A stretch of 64,000 nucleotides of DNA from Methylobacillus flagellatus (GTDB taxonomy: Bacteria; Pseudomonadota; Gammaproteobacteria; Burkholderiales; Methylophilaceae): contig NZ_SCOU01000003.1 of NCBI RefSeq assembly GCF_005502435.1, forward strand, positions 372,001 to 436,000, written 5' to 3'. Made by a program: the position numbers and the translations under genes. The notes under the pieces were generated by a model. That model was given only the letters and a program-made list of their open reading frames with translations. It did no database searches and was not told the origin of the DNA. This document shows, in pieces, positions 26,818-35,066 of the stretch (position 1 is its first letter; every line of letters begins with the position of its first letter).

Positions 26818-29244
26818 CTATACCGTGATGGTGTCGAATTCCTTGTGCGCGTCGCGTTTCTGCGCACGCTCGGCCCATGGGTCCACGGCACCCTGCAGCG
26901 CGTACAGCAGGCGCTCGAACGCGGCTTTGCGGCCTTCCGCGTCTTCGAGGATGCGCTGCTTCACGGAATCCAGACCGACGCGTTCGATCCAGTGCACGGT
27001 ACGGTCCAGGTAACGCGCTTCTTCGCGGTAGATCTGGATGAAGGCGCCCGAATATTCGATGACCTCTTCTGCCGTCTTTACCTTGCACAGGAACTGCGCG
27101 ACTTCGGTCTTGATGCCGCCGTTACCACCCACATAGATCTCCCAGCCGGAATCCACGCCGATGATGCCCACGTCCTTGATGCCGGATTCGGCACAGTTGC
27201 GCGGGCAGCCGGAGACCGCGAACTTCACCTTGTGCGGTGCCCACATGTGGTCGAAGGCTTTTTCGATGTCGATGCCCAGTTGCGTGGAATTCTGTGTGCC
27301 GAAACGGCAGAACTCGGAGCCCACGCAGGTTTTCACGGTACGGATGCTCTTGCCGTAGGCATAGCCGGACGGCATGTCCAGGTCCGCCCATACCTTGGGC
27401 AGGTTCTCGCGGCTGATGCCGAGCAGGTCGATACGCTGACCACCGGTGACTTTCACCATGGGCACCGCGTATTTGTCGGCCACATCGGCGATCTTGCGCA
27501 GCTGATCCGGGCTGGTGACGCCGCCATACATACGCGGGATCACCGAGTAAGTGCCGTCTTTCTGGATGTTGGCGTGCACGCGCTCGTTGATGAAGCGCGA
27601 TTGCGGATCGTCCACCGCCTCGTGCGGCCAGGTGGAGATCAGGTAGTAGTTGAGGGCAGGGCGGCAGGTGGCGCAGCCGTTCGGGGTGCGCCAGCCCATG
27701 CCGCGCATGGCATCCGGGATATTGAGGTATTTATGGGTGCGGATCTCCTGACGCACGGTCTCGTGGCTCATGTCGGTACAACCGCACACCGCCTTGCTGG
27801 TGGACGGCGGCGCATAGCCACCGCCCAGCGTGGAAGCGAGGATCTGCTCCACCAGCCCAACGCAGGAGCCGCAGCTGGAACCCGCCTTGGTCTGCTTCTT
27901 CACGTCGTCTATCGTGAACAGGCCCTTTTCCTTGACGGCCTTGACGATGGTGCCCTTGCACACGCCGTTGCAGCCGCACACTTCCATCTCGTCGGTCATC
28001 GCCGACGCCTTGTCCTGACCCTGATGGCCGGTGTTGCCCAGGCTGTCCTGGCCGAACATCAGGTGGTCGCGGATCTCGTGGATGGGCTTCTTGTCACGCA
28101 GCAGCTGGAAGTACCAGCTGCCATCCGTGGTATCACCATAAAGCACGCTGCCGATGATTTTGTCATCTTTAATGATCAGCTTCTTGTAAACACCTCCCAC
28201 CGCATCGTGCAAAACGATCTCTTCGGTGTCCTCGCCGCCGCTGAAGTCGCCGGCCGAGAACAGATCGATGCCGGTCACCTTGAGCTTGGTCGAGGTGACC
28301 GAGCCGACATAGCGGCCGATCCCGAAGTTGGCCAGGTGCGTGGCGCACACCTTGGCCATTTCAAACAGGGGCGCGACCAGGCCGTAGCTGATGCCACGGT
28401 GTGCCACGCATTCACCCACGGCGTACACACGCGGGTCATAGGTCTGCATCGTGTCGTTGACGACGATGCCGCGATTGCAATAGATGCCGGCCGATTCCGC
28501 CAGTGCGTAATTGGGGCGTATTCCTACCGCCATCACCACCAGGTCAGCCTGGATTTGCTGGCCGTCCTTGAAGCGCACCGCAGTGACACGACCGTCGTTG
28601 CCTATCAGTTGTTCGGTATCTTTCTGCAGCAGGAAGGTCAGGCCTTTGGCCTCCAGTGATTTCTGCAGCATCTTGCCTGCGGTCCTGTCGAGCTGGCGTT
28701 CCAGCAGCCATTCGTTCTTGTGCACCACGGTCACGTCCATGCCCTGGATCTTGAGGCCATTGGCCGCTTCCAGGCCGAGCAGACCGCCGCCGATCACCAC
28801 GGCGTGCTTGAACTGCTTGGCGGTGTCTATCATGGTGTCCACGTCCTTGATGTCGCGGAAGCCGATCACACCCTGCAGATCACCACCCGGGATAGGCAGC
28901 ATGAACGGCTTGGAGCCGGTGGCCAGCAACAGGCGGTCGTACTCGGCCTCGGTGCCGTCTTCGGCGTAGGCGATGCGCCGCGTGCGGTCTATCTTGTTGA
29001 TGCGTTTGCCCACGTGCAGGGTGATGTTGTTCTCGGCATACCACTCGCGCGAGTTGAGTATGATGTCCGAGATGGTCTGCTCGCCCGCCAGCACCGGCGA
29101 CAGCATGATGCGGTTGTAATTGGGGTGTGGTTCGTCACCGAACACGGTGATGTCATACAGATCGGGTGCGATCTTCAGCAGCTCCTCCACGGTGCGCATG
29201 CCTGCCATGCCGTTGCCTATCACTACCAGTTTCATTTTTTGCAT
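26818..29244 (-). CDS. nirB: NADH-dependent nitrite reductase large subunit
   Basis: NirB reduces nitrite to ammonium in the cytoplasm with NADH, FAD, siroheme and a [4Fe-4S] cluster. The 808-residue protein starts with an FAD/NAD oxidoreductase domain (VVIGNGMAGMRTVEELL; NAD site VVIGGGLLGLEAANGL). It continues with BFD-type [2Fe-2S] segments (CGCNGVCKG; CGSCVGLVEQ) and ends in the siroheme domain with TCVGSEFCRFG and SGCPRNCAESG. GGAG lies 8 bases upstream. It is downstream of cobA, which makes its siroheme precursor. Confidence 0.97.
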   Translation of the reverse strand: MQKMKLVVIGNGMAGMRTVEELLKIAPDLYDITVFGDEPHPNYNRIMLSPVLAGEQTISDIILNSREWYAENNITLHVGKRINKIDRTRRIAYAEDGTEAEYDRLLLATGSKPFMLPIPGGDLQGVIGFRDIKDVDTMIDTAKQFKHAVVIGGGLLGLEAANGLKIQGMDVTVVHKNEWLLERQLDRTAGKMLQKSLEAKGLTFLLQKDTEQLIGNDGRVTAVRFKDGQQIQADLVVMAVGIRPNYALAESAGIYCNRGIVVNDTMQTYDPRVYAVGECVAHRGISYGLVAPLFEMAKVCATHLANFGIGRYVGSVTSTKLKVTGIDLFSAGDFSGGEDTEEIVLHDAVGGVYKKLIIKDDKIIGSVLYGDTTDGSWYFQLLRDKKPIHEIRDHLMFGQDSLGNTGHQGQDKASAMTDEMEVCGCNGVCKGTIVKAVKEKGLFTIDDVKKQTKAGSSCGSCVGLVEQILASTLGGGYAPPSTSKAVCGCTDMSHETVRQEIRTHKYLNIPDAMRGMGWRTPNGCATCRPALNYYLISTWPHEAVDDPQSRFINERVHANIQKDGTYSVIPRMYGGVTSPDQLRKIADVADKYAVPMVKVTGGQRIDLLGISRENLPKVWADLDMPSGYAYGKSIRTVKTCVGSEFCRFGTQNSTQLGIDIEKAFDHMWAPHKVKFAVSGCPRNCAESGIKDVGIIGVDSGWEIYVGGNGGIKTEVAQFLCKVKTAEEVIEYSGAFIQIYREEARYLDRTVHWIERVGLDSVKQRILEDAEGRKAAFERLLYALQGAVDPWAERAQKRDAHKEFDTITV

Positions 29245-29299
29245 TGTTCGCTCCTGCTCACGGCATCTGCCGTTATTCCTTAAATTTATGCGATGTGCC

Positions 29300-30049
29300 T
29301 TATGCGGCGACGGCCAGTGCCGTTGCCAGCATCGCGCTGTCTGCCAGTCTTACTACTTCACCTACCACGATGATGGCGGGGCTTTCCAGGCCTTGCTGGT
29401 GTACCGCCATGCTGAGTTCGGCCAGCGTGCTGATCACTTGCCGCTGCTGTTGCAAGGTACCGTTCTGTATCGCCGCGGCGGGCATGTCGGCGGGCATGCC
29501 CGCGTCCAGCAGGCCGCGACTGATCTCGGCCAGATGTTTCATGCCCATGTAGATCACCAGCGTGGTGCCGCTGGCCACCAGGGCCTGCCAATCCGGGCTG
29601 CCGCCGTCCTGCGTGTGGCCGGTGATAAAGCTGACGCCATGTGTGTAAGCGCGGTGTGTGACCGGGATGCCGATGCTGGCGGGCACCGCCACACCGCTGC
29701 TGATGCCGGGCACGATCTCCACCGGGATGCCGGCGGCACGCAGCGCCAGCATCTCCTCACCGCCACGTCCGAACAGGAATGGGTCGCCGCCCTTGAGGCG
29801 CACCACAGTCTGCCCTTGTTCTGCCAGCGAGATCATCAAGCGGTTGATGAAGTGCTGCGGCGTGGACTGACAACCACCGCGCTTGCCCACTTCCACCACA
29901 CGTGCCTGCGGAGCGTGCTGCAGCAGCGTGCGATTGACCAGGTCGTCGATGAGGATGACGTCTGCAGCCTGCAGCACCTTGACCGCTTTCAGGGTGATCA
30001 GGTCGGCATCACCGGGGCCTGCGCCCACCAGATAGACGCTTGCTTTCAT
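29300..30049 (-). CDS. cobA: Uroporphyrinogen-III C-methyltransferase
   Basis: This enzyme methylates uroporphyrinogen III twice, using S-adenosylmethionine, to precorrin-2, the first committed step to siroheme. The 249-residue protein has [33 protein letters not shown] and VPGISSG, the family's binding loops. The ATG at 30049 overlaps the stop of a small upstream ORF (ATGA), suggesting coupling. It has no CysG oxidase/chelatase domain, so those steps must come from another gene. Confidence 0.94.
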   Translation of the reverse strand: MKASVYLVGAGPGDADLITLKAVKVLQAADVILIDDLVNRTLLQHAPQARVVEVGKRGGCQSTPQHFINRLMISLAEQGQTVVRLKGGDPFLFGRGGEEMLALRAAGIPVEIVPGISSGVAVPASIGIPVTHRAYTHGVSFITGHTQDGGSPDWQALVASGTTLVIYMGMKHLAEISRGLLDAGMPADMPAAAIQNGTLQQQRQVISTLAELSMAVHQQGLESPAIIVVGEVVRLADSAMLATALAVAA

Positions 30050-30186
30050 CGTGCACCTCGCATGGTTTGTTGCATGGTTTGTCCGATCGGCCGCCCAGCG
30101 AACAAGTGGCTCACTAGTAAGCCGGAAGCCAGCACAAGGCTGGCGTGGCAGGGTGTACATGCATGTGGATCGTGTGGTGTTGCCAT
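30046..30186 (-). CDS. 46-residue ORF with CxxCH motif, coupled to cobA
   Basis: A small reading frame ends in an ATGA overlap with cobA. It begins MATPHDPHACTPCHASLVLA, with a CxxCH at residues 10-14 followed by a hydrophobic stretch to about residue 30, and ends QTMRGAR. A stop codon 10 codons upstream bounds it. The ribosome-binding site is weak (GGAA). I know of no matching family. It could be a real small protein or a coupling leader for cobA. Part of its sequence can also fold into a GCCAGC/GCTGGC hairpin. Confidence 0.4.
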   Translation of the reverse strand: MATPHDPHACTPCHASLVLASGLLVSHLFAGRPIGQTMQQTMRGAR

Positions 30187-30351
30187 GGTGATTCCATTTC
30201 TCGGTTGCTGTTGCTAACGTTCTTTGCTCAATTACTGCTTTTTGAATCCTGGTGCTTTTTGAATCTTTGCTTGTTGCAGGCGCCGGCACGCTGTCCCGGC
30301 GCCTGATTCTCTTGTTTTTCTTGCCTGGTTTTTCTTACCAGACTTTTTTCA
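30187..30351 (-). promoter_or_regulatory. Porin-cobA gap with stem-loops and a direct repeat
   Basis: After the porin stop this gap has a weak hairpin (CTGGT/ACCAG, 30331-30347) and a strong 10-bp GC stem CAGGCGCCGG/CCGGCGCCTG (30277-30286/30296-30305). It also holds two copies of TGCTTTTTGAATC (30236-30248 and 30253-30265). No U run follows the strong stem on the minus strand, so it is more likely an mRNA end-protecting or processing structure than a clean terminator. A promoter for cobA-nirB may lie here, but I cannot point to one. Confidence 0.45.
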
Positions 30352-31767
30352 TTAGAACGACAACATCACGGTGGCCCAGATCTTCTCGGTGTCCGCTTTG
30401 CGGAAGGCGCGCTGACTGGCGGCCAGCGAAGTGCCGTAGACGTCGTCTTCCATGAACTTGGCGTATTCCAGCTTGGCCATCAGCTTGTCGCTGAACGGGT
30501 AGGTGACGCCGATATCGAATTCCTTGCCGTACTGGTTGGCCGATTGCCCGCCCAGCGTGGTGAAGTTCTCGTCAGAGCGGAACACATGGTATTCGGCACT
30601 GATCTTGGCTTTGGCCACGGTGGTGGCGACCGTGACATAGGTGTCGCGTATGCCTTGACGCGGGGTCACCAGGAACAGGTCGGCCCAGCCCTGGAACAGG
30701 TGGTTGGTACCCAGCGGCGTCTGGAACGCATACTGGCCGTTGTTGCTGGACAGCACTTCGTGGTCCAGGCGGATCGACCATTTGTCGAAGGCCGCACCGC
30801 CACCCAGGCGCAGGTAATGCGCGTCGATCAGCGAGCTGCCGTCCTTGTAGTCGTTCTGTTTGGCGAATTCGGCGGTGTAGATCGCTTTCCAGTTGTCGTC
30901 GATCTTGCGTACGCCATCCAGACGCAGACCCAGCGTGCGGCTGCTGGCATCGGTGGTGGCACCCGGCGTGGAGTCACTGCTGGCGCCCAGCCCGTTGCCG
31001 CCTTGCGGGATGTTGCCCGCCGCAGCCGGGCTGCCCAGGTTCTGGCTCAGGTTGTCTGCGTCGATGAAGTAACCATAGCCCACCAGCGATTCGCTGGGCG
31101 AGATGCGGTATTTGGCGTTGACGATCTCGATGTTGCCGTCACGCAGCTCGGTGTTGATCTGGCGCACCTTGTCGAAGTGCGCAAGGAAGATCTCGGTGTT
31201 CGGGATGGATTTGTTGGTGACGGACAGGCCGTCGAACACCTGCATCACCTGACGGAACGCGATGTCACCCACAAAACGCACATTGTCCAGATTGACCTGC
31301 TGGCGGCCGAAGCGCGCCTTGGTGTTCTTGATGCCGGTCCAGTCCACGAACAGCTGGTTGATGTTGGTGTATTCCGGATCCACCACCACGGCATGTTCGG
31401 CACGGCTGACTTGCGGCACATTGCCTTCACGGTCGTTGAATTCATCTTCGATCTTGGCCACATCGATGACCTGCACGGCCGCGCTGAAGTTGTGGAATGG
31501 CGCGGTCTGCCAGCCGATCAGGCTGCGCAGCGTGAAGGCATTGGCGCTTTCCAGCTTGTCGCCATTGGCCTGGAACAGGTCCTGATCCACGTGTTCATAG
31601 CGCAGGCGCAGACTGGACAGGCTCTTGCCATCTTTGATGGCATCCAGCAGCGTGTATTCCGGCACCAGGTCCAGTTCGGCGGCCTGAACCGCAGGCTGGG
31701 CCAGGCCGAATGCCAGCAGCACAGCGAGTGAAACTTGACGCAAGGGGTAAGTCATATTAGTTTGCAC
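30352..31767 (-). CDS. Outer-membrane porin of the alginate-export type
   Basis: A 471-residue beta-barrel protein with a signal peptide (hydrophobic core LAVLLAFGLAQPAVQA) and alternating beta strands. It has the family stretch LRLRYEHVDQD near the N-terminus and a C-terminal Phe (ATVMLSF), the usual outer-membrane assembly signal. It belongs to the AlgE/alginate-export-like porins. The position in the nitrate regulon suggests it lets nitrate through the outer membrane. The GTG start has GGAG seven bases upstream. An ATG four codons later is an alternative. Confidence 0.83.
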   Translation of the reverse strand: MQTNMTYPLRQVSLAVLLAFGLAQPAVQAAELDLVPEYTLLDAIKDGKSLSSLRLRYEHVDQDLFQANGDKLESANAFTLRSLIGWQTAPFHNFSAAVQVIDVAKIEDEFNDREGNVPQVSRAEHAVVVDPEYTNINQLFVDWTGIKNTKARFGRQQVNLDNVRFVGDIAFRQVMQVFDGLSVTNKSIPNTEIFLAHFDKVRQINTELRDGNIEIVNAKYRISPSESLVGYGYFIDADNLSQNLGSPAAAGNIPQGGNGLGASSDSTPGATTDASSRTLGLRLDGVRKIDDNWKAIYTAEFAKQNDYKDGSSLIDAHYLRLGGGAAFDKWSIRLDHEVLSSNNGQYAFQTPLGTNHLFQGWADLFLVTPRQGIRDTYVTVATTVAKAKISAEYHVFRSDENFTTLGGQSANQYGKEFDIGVTYPFSDKLMAKLEYAKFMEDDVYGTSLAASQRAFRKADTEKIWATVMLSF

Positions 31768-31807
31768 GGTGTTGCTCCTTCTTTAGCGAGTGGTGAGTGA
31801 CGTTTCG

Positions 31808-31831
31808 GCCCGCCTTGTGCGGGCTTTTTTT
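31808..31831 (+). terminator. Stem-loop with T run in the nrtD-porin gap
   Basis: GCCCGC, a five-base loop, GCGGGC and seven T. The T run follows on the plus strand, opposite to the surrounding genes, so it would stop antisense transcription. On the sense (minus) message it is a GC hairpin between nrtD and the porin gene that may adjust relative mRNA levels. The orientation is what makes it odd. Confidence 0.6.
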
Positions 31832-31859
31832 CGGCCATTATTTTTATGCTGGCTCGGAT

Positions 31860-32648
31860 TTATGCTGCTTTGGCATGGCGTTCGTGCAGGAACTTCAGCA
31901 CTTCGCTGCGCAAATGGTTGTAGTGCGGGTCTTCGGCCAGTGCCAGACGCTGGCGTGGGCGTTGCAGGTCCACTTCCAGAATCTCGCCTATGGTGGCGGC
32001 CGGGCCGTTGGTCATCATGACGATGCGGTCGGACAGCAGCACGGCTTCATCCACATCGTGGGTGACCATCACCGCGGTACAACCGGATTTCGCCATGATG
32101 CCCATCAGTTCGTCCTGCAGATGGGCACGCGTCAGCGCATCCAGCGCACCGAACGGCTCATCCAGCAGCAGCACCTTGGGTTCCATGGCCAGCGCGCGGG
32201 CGATGCCGACACGCTGCTTCATGCCGCCGGAGATCTCGCCCGGACGCTTCTCTGCGGCGTGCGACAGGCCCACCAGTTCCAGCACGGCACTGGTGCGTGC
32301 CCGCATCTGCGCTTTGCTTTCGCTGGCGGAAAAGACGCGTTCCACGGCCAGGTAGACGTTGTCGAAACAGCTCAGCCAGGGCAGCAGCGAGTGGTTCTGG
32401 AACACCACGGCACGTTCCGGGCCCGGGCCGGCGATCTCGCGGCCAGCACAGAACAGCAGGCCGTCGGTGGGCTCCAGCAGGCCGGCGATCAGGTTCAGCA
32501 CCGTGGATTTGCCACAGCCGGAGTGCCCGATGATGGAGACGAACTCGCCTTGTTTCACTTGCAGGTTGATGTTGCGCAGGGCTTCGAAGCGGCCTTGCTT
32601 GGTGTGGAACACCATGTTCACGTTTTCCAGCTCGACGTATTTATGCAC
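31860..32648 (-). CDS. nrtD: Nitrate ABC transporter ATP-binding protein
   Basis: A 262-residue ABC ATPase energising nitrate import. Walker A is GHSGCGKST, the signature motif EISGGMKQRVGIARAL, Walker B KVLLLDEPFGALD, and the H-loop VTHDVDEA. The closest known groups are NrtD, SsuB and TauB. The neighbouring nrtA and nrtB and the nitrate context decide for NrtD. There is no separate nrtC gene. It ends 93 bases before the porin. Confidence 0.93.
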   Translation of the reverse strand: MHKYVELENVNMVFHTKQGRFEALRNINLQVKQGEFVSIIGHSGCGKSTVLNLIAGLLEPTDGLLFCAGREIAGPGPERAVVFQNHSLLPWLSCFDNVYLAVERVFSASESKAQMRARTSAVLELVGLSHAAEKRPGEISGGMKQRVGIARALAMEPKVLLLDEPFGALDALTRAHLQDELMGIMAKSGCTAVMVTHDVDEAVLLSDRIVMMTNGPAATIGEILEVDLQRPRQRLALAEDPHYNHLRSEVLKFLHERHAKAA

Positions 32649-32659
32649 GATGCTCTCCC

Positions 32660-33586
32660 TTACTCGTAACTGAAGCGTCTGGCGATCAGCAGCAGGCCTT
32701 GCTCAAGCAGCAAGCCGACGATGCCGACCACGAAGATGGCGATGATGATGTGCTCGACGTTGAGGTTGTTCCACTCGTCCCACACCCAGAAGCCGATGCC
32801 CACACCGCCGGTCAACATCTCGGCGGCCACGATCACCAGCCAGGCCACGCCGATGGACAGGCGCACGCCGGTCATCATGTAAGGCAGCACGGAAGGGAAC
32901 AGGATGCGCGTGAAGATCTTCCATTCGGACAGCTTCAGCACGCGTGCCACGTTCATGTAGTCCTGCGGCACCTTGCTGACGCCCACGGCGGTGTTGATGA
33001 TCATCGGCCAGATAGCGGAGATGAAGATCACCCAGATCGCCGCCGGGTCGGCCGCCTTGAACACCAGCAGGCCGATGGGCAGCCAGGCCAGTGGCGACAC
33101 CGGACGCAACAGGCTGATGACGGGTGCCACCATGCGTGACATGAACTGGAAGCGGCCGATGATGAAGCCGAGCGGGATGCCGATCAGCGCGGCCATGCCA
33201 AAACCCAGGCCGACGCGCTGCAGCGAGCTGAGGATGTTCCAGCCTATGCCTTGATCGTTCGGGCCATTGTTGTAGAACGGGTCGCTGAACAGTGCCACCG
33301 CCGAATGCCAGGTGGAGATCGGGCCGGGCAGGCCGTCGGATTGCTGCGAAACCAGTGCCCACAGCGCGCCGAACAGCATCAGGCCGAACATGGGCGGCAG
33401 GAACCAGCCTGCGAATTGGCGTGCCAGTTGCGACCACTGGATGCCAGGCTTGGGGGCGGCGGCCACGGTGGAAACGGTGACCGGTGCAGCGGCTGGCGTC
33501 AGCACGCTGACACTCGCCACAGGCGGGGTCGCCACTTCATTGGCCGCGTCGGGGACCACGCTGAGTTTGATCAAAGCTTGCGTCAT
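32660..33586 (-). CDS. nrtB: Nitrate ABC transporter permease
   Basis: A 308-residue inner-membrane permease with about six membrane helices. The EAA loop, contacting the ATPase, is in the VARVLKLSEWKIFTRILFPS region. The first 50 residues are a Pro/Ala/Val-rich, low-complexity cytosolic extension that the fold does not require. It is in an operon with nrtA (16-base gap) and nrtD (11-base gap). Confidence 0.93.
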   Translation of the reverse strand: MTQALIKLSVVPDAANEVATPPVASVSVLTPAAAPVTVSTVAAAPKPGIQWSQLARQFAGWFLPPMFGLMLFGALWALVSQQSDGLPGPISTWHSAVALFSDPFYNNGPNDQGIGWNILSSLQRVGLGFGMAALIGIPLGFIIGRFQFMSRMVAPVISLLRPVSPLAWLPIGLLVFKAADPAAIWVIFISAIWPMIINTAVGVSKVPQDYMNVARVLKLSEWKIFTRILFPSVLPYMMTGVRLSIGVAWLVIVAAEMLTGGVGIGFWVWDEWNNLNVEHIIIAIFVVGIVGLLLEQGLLLIARRFSYE

Positions 33587-33603
33587 GATGGTTACGCTCC
33601 TGT

Positions 33604-34887
33604 TCAGGCTTTGATCTTGAAGCTGGCGGCATAGGCCTGCGGGTCTTTACCGTCCCAGACCACGCCATCGATGAGCTTGCTGCTGCGCATCGGGTCACTA
33701 GGCACCGCGATGCCCAGTGCGGTGGCGGCATCGGTGTACAGGTCGATGCGGTTCACCTTTTTGGCGATGCCCAGGTAATCCGGGTCGCTCTTCAGCAGGC
33801 CCCAGCGTTTGTGCTGGGTCAGGAACCACATGCCGTCGGACAGGTAAGGGAAGCTCACTTTGCCGTCGTTGAAGAACTTCATGTAGTTGGGGTCTTCCCA
33901 TTTCTTGCCTATGCCGTTGTCGTAATGACCCAGGAAGCGGCCTTCGATGACTTCTTCCGGTGCGTTCACATAGGATTTGCTGGCGATCAGCTTGGCTACC
34001 TTGGGGCGGTTGGCGGTGGCATCGATATAGCGGCAAGCCTCAAGGATGGCCATGATCATGGCGCGGGCGGTGTTCGGGTTCTTGGCCGCGAATTCAGCGG
34101 TGGTGCCCAGCACTTTTTCTGGGTGGTCGGTCCAGATGTCCTGCGAGGTGGCCACAGTGAAGCCAACCTTGTCGTGGATGGCACGGGCGTTCCAGGGTTC
34201 GCCCACACAGTAGCCGTCCATATTGCCGATGCGCATATTGGCCACCATCTGTGGTGGAGGCACCACGATGGTCTTGGCGTCCTTGAACGGGTCGATGCCG
34301 TAAGCCGCCAGCCAGTAGTACAGCCACATGGCGTGGGTGCCGGTGGGGAAGGTCTGCGCGAAGGTGTAGTCGCGGTTCTCGTTATTGATGAGGCGTTTGA
34401 GTGAAGCGCCATCTTTGACGCCTTTTTCGCGGATCTGGTTGGCCAGCGTGATGCCCTGGCCGTTGTTGTTCAGCGTCATCAGCACGTTCATGTCCTTCTG
34501 CTGACCGCCTATGCCCAGTTGCACCCCGTAGACCAGGCCGTACAGCACATGGGCGGCCTGCAGTTCGCCGTTGACCATCTTGTCGCGGATGCCGGCCCAG
34601 GAGGCTTCCTTGGACGGGGTGATCTTGATGCCGTATTTCTTGTCGAAGCCCATCTCGGCGGCGACCACGATAGGGGCACAGTCGGTCAGCGGGATGAAGC
34701 CGATCTTGACCTCGGTGATCTCCGGTTTGTCTGTGCCAGCGGCCCAGGCGCTGCTGCGCAATTTCTCTGGCACCATGCCCATCAGGGCGGATGCACCGAG
34801 GATGCCTGCACTGGCCGCGCTGGCGCGGAAAAAGTTACGACGGCTGTTATCGACCGCTGTGGTCGGGGTCTTTTGCTCAACACTCAT
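33604..34887 (-). CDS. nrtA: Nitrate-binding protein of the ABC transporter
   Basis: A 427-residue periplasmic nitrate-binding protein. A twin-arginine signal (SRRNFFRASAAS, Arg16-Arg17) is followed by a long Ala-rich stretch, so it is probably exported folded through Tat. The NrtA/SsuA fold starts at VKIGFIPLTDCAPIVVA. The conserved ligand-pocket region contains TGTHAMWLYYWLA and MDGYCVGEPWNARA. The export signal marks it as the transporter subunit, not the cytosolic sensor NasS. Its leader carries an attenuator. Confidence 0.94.
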   Translation of the reverse strand: MSVEQKTPTTAVDNSRRNFFRASAASAGILGASALMGMVPEKLRSSAWAAGTDKPEITEVKIGFIPLTDCAPIVVAAEMGFDKKYGIKITPSKEASWAGIRDKMVNGELQAAHVLYGLVYGVQLGIGGQQKDMNVLMTLNNNGQGITLANQIREKGVKDGASLKRLINNENRDYTFAQTFPTGTHAMWLYYWLAAYGIDPFKDAKTIVVPPPQMVANMRIGNMDGYCVGEPWNARAIHDKVGFTVATSQDIWTDHPEKVLGTTAEFAAKNPNTARAMIMAILEACRYIDATANRPKVAKLIASKSYVNAPEEVIEGRFLGHYDNGIGKKWEDPNYMKFFNDGKVSFPYLSDGMWFLTQHKRWGLLKSDPDYLGIAKKVNRIDLYTDAATALGIAVPSDPMRSSKLIDGVVWDGKDPQAYAASFKIKA

Positions 34888-34914
34888 GCGATTCTCCTGA
34901 AACTTTTAGGCAAT

Positions 34915-34963
34915 AAAAAAGGCGTCCTGCGGATGGATTAACTCCATCTGCAAGGACGCCTTT
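34915..34963 (-). terminator. Leader attenuator terminator of the nrt operon
   Basis: On the minus strand a long hairpin of GGCGTCC, TGC, GATGGA, loop GTTAA, TCCATC, GCA, GGACGCC is followed at once by six T. It lies 28 bases upstream of the nrtA ATG, inside the leader rather than after a gene, so full expression requires readthrough. With nasT immediately upstream, an ANTAR antitermination control is the obvious reading. Confidence 0.88.
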
Positions 34964-34970
34964 GTCCGGT

Positions 34971-35025
34971 GGTCAACGTTGACCTGATTACTTCAAACTT
35001 GCTACAACAAACCCGCCGTTGGGCC
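34971..35025 (-). promoter_or_regulatory. Candidate two-hairpin ANTAR (NasT) binding site
   Basis: Two short hairpins with six-base loops precede the attenuator. Hairpin 1 (35010-35025, minus strand) has stem GGCCC/GGGTT and loop AACGGC. Hairpin 2 (34971-34984) has stem GGTC/GACC and loop AACGTT. Both loops have A at position 1 and G at position 4, the published hallmark of ANTAR protein targets. The linker is about 25 bases. Hairpin 2 is also a perfect 14-base palindrome. The assignment is inference from this pattern and context. Confidence 0.65.
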
Positions 35026-35066
35026 TGCCGTCATTACAATCCAGTACTACCTGGTTTCGCGTTGGC

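Noticed and set aside
26770-28659. A 629-codon open frame on the plus strand
   Set aside because: It lies wholly antisense to nirB, whose domains are unmistakable. It has no ribosome-binding site and its translation is rich in His, Arg and Ala, as expected for the complement of a GC-rich gene.
30277-30305. The GC-rich stem after the porin as an intrinsic terminator
   Set aside because: No T run follows on the minus strand. The plus-strand side has only a broken T stretch.
30544-31731. A 395-codon open frame antisense to the porin gene
   Set aside because: The porin has a signal peptide, barrel pattern and terminal Phe. The antisense frame has none of these.
33604-34887. Reading the nitrate-binding protein gene as nasS
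   Set aside because: The twin-arginine signal shows the protein is exported, so it cannot be the cytosolic NasS sensor.
34971-34984. The palindrome GGTCAACGTTGACC as a DNA-binding operator
   Set aside because: It could be one, but it lies downstream of where the promoter must be and fits the ANTAR hexaloop pattern better.
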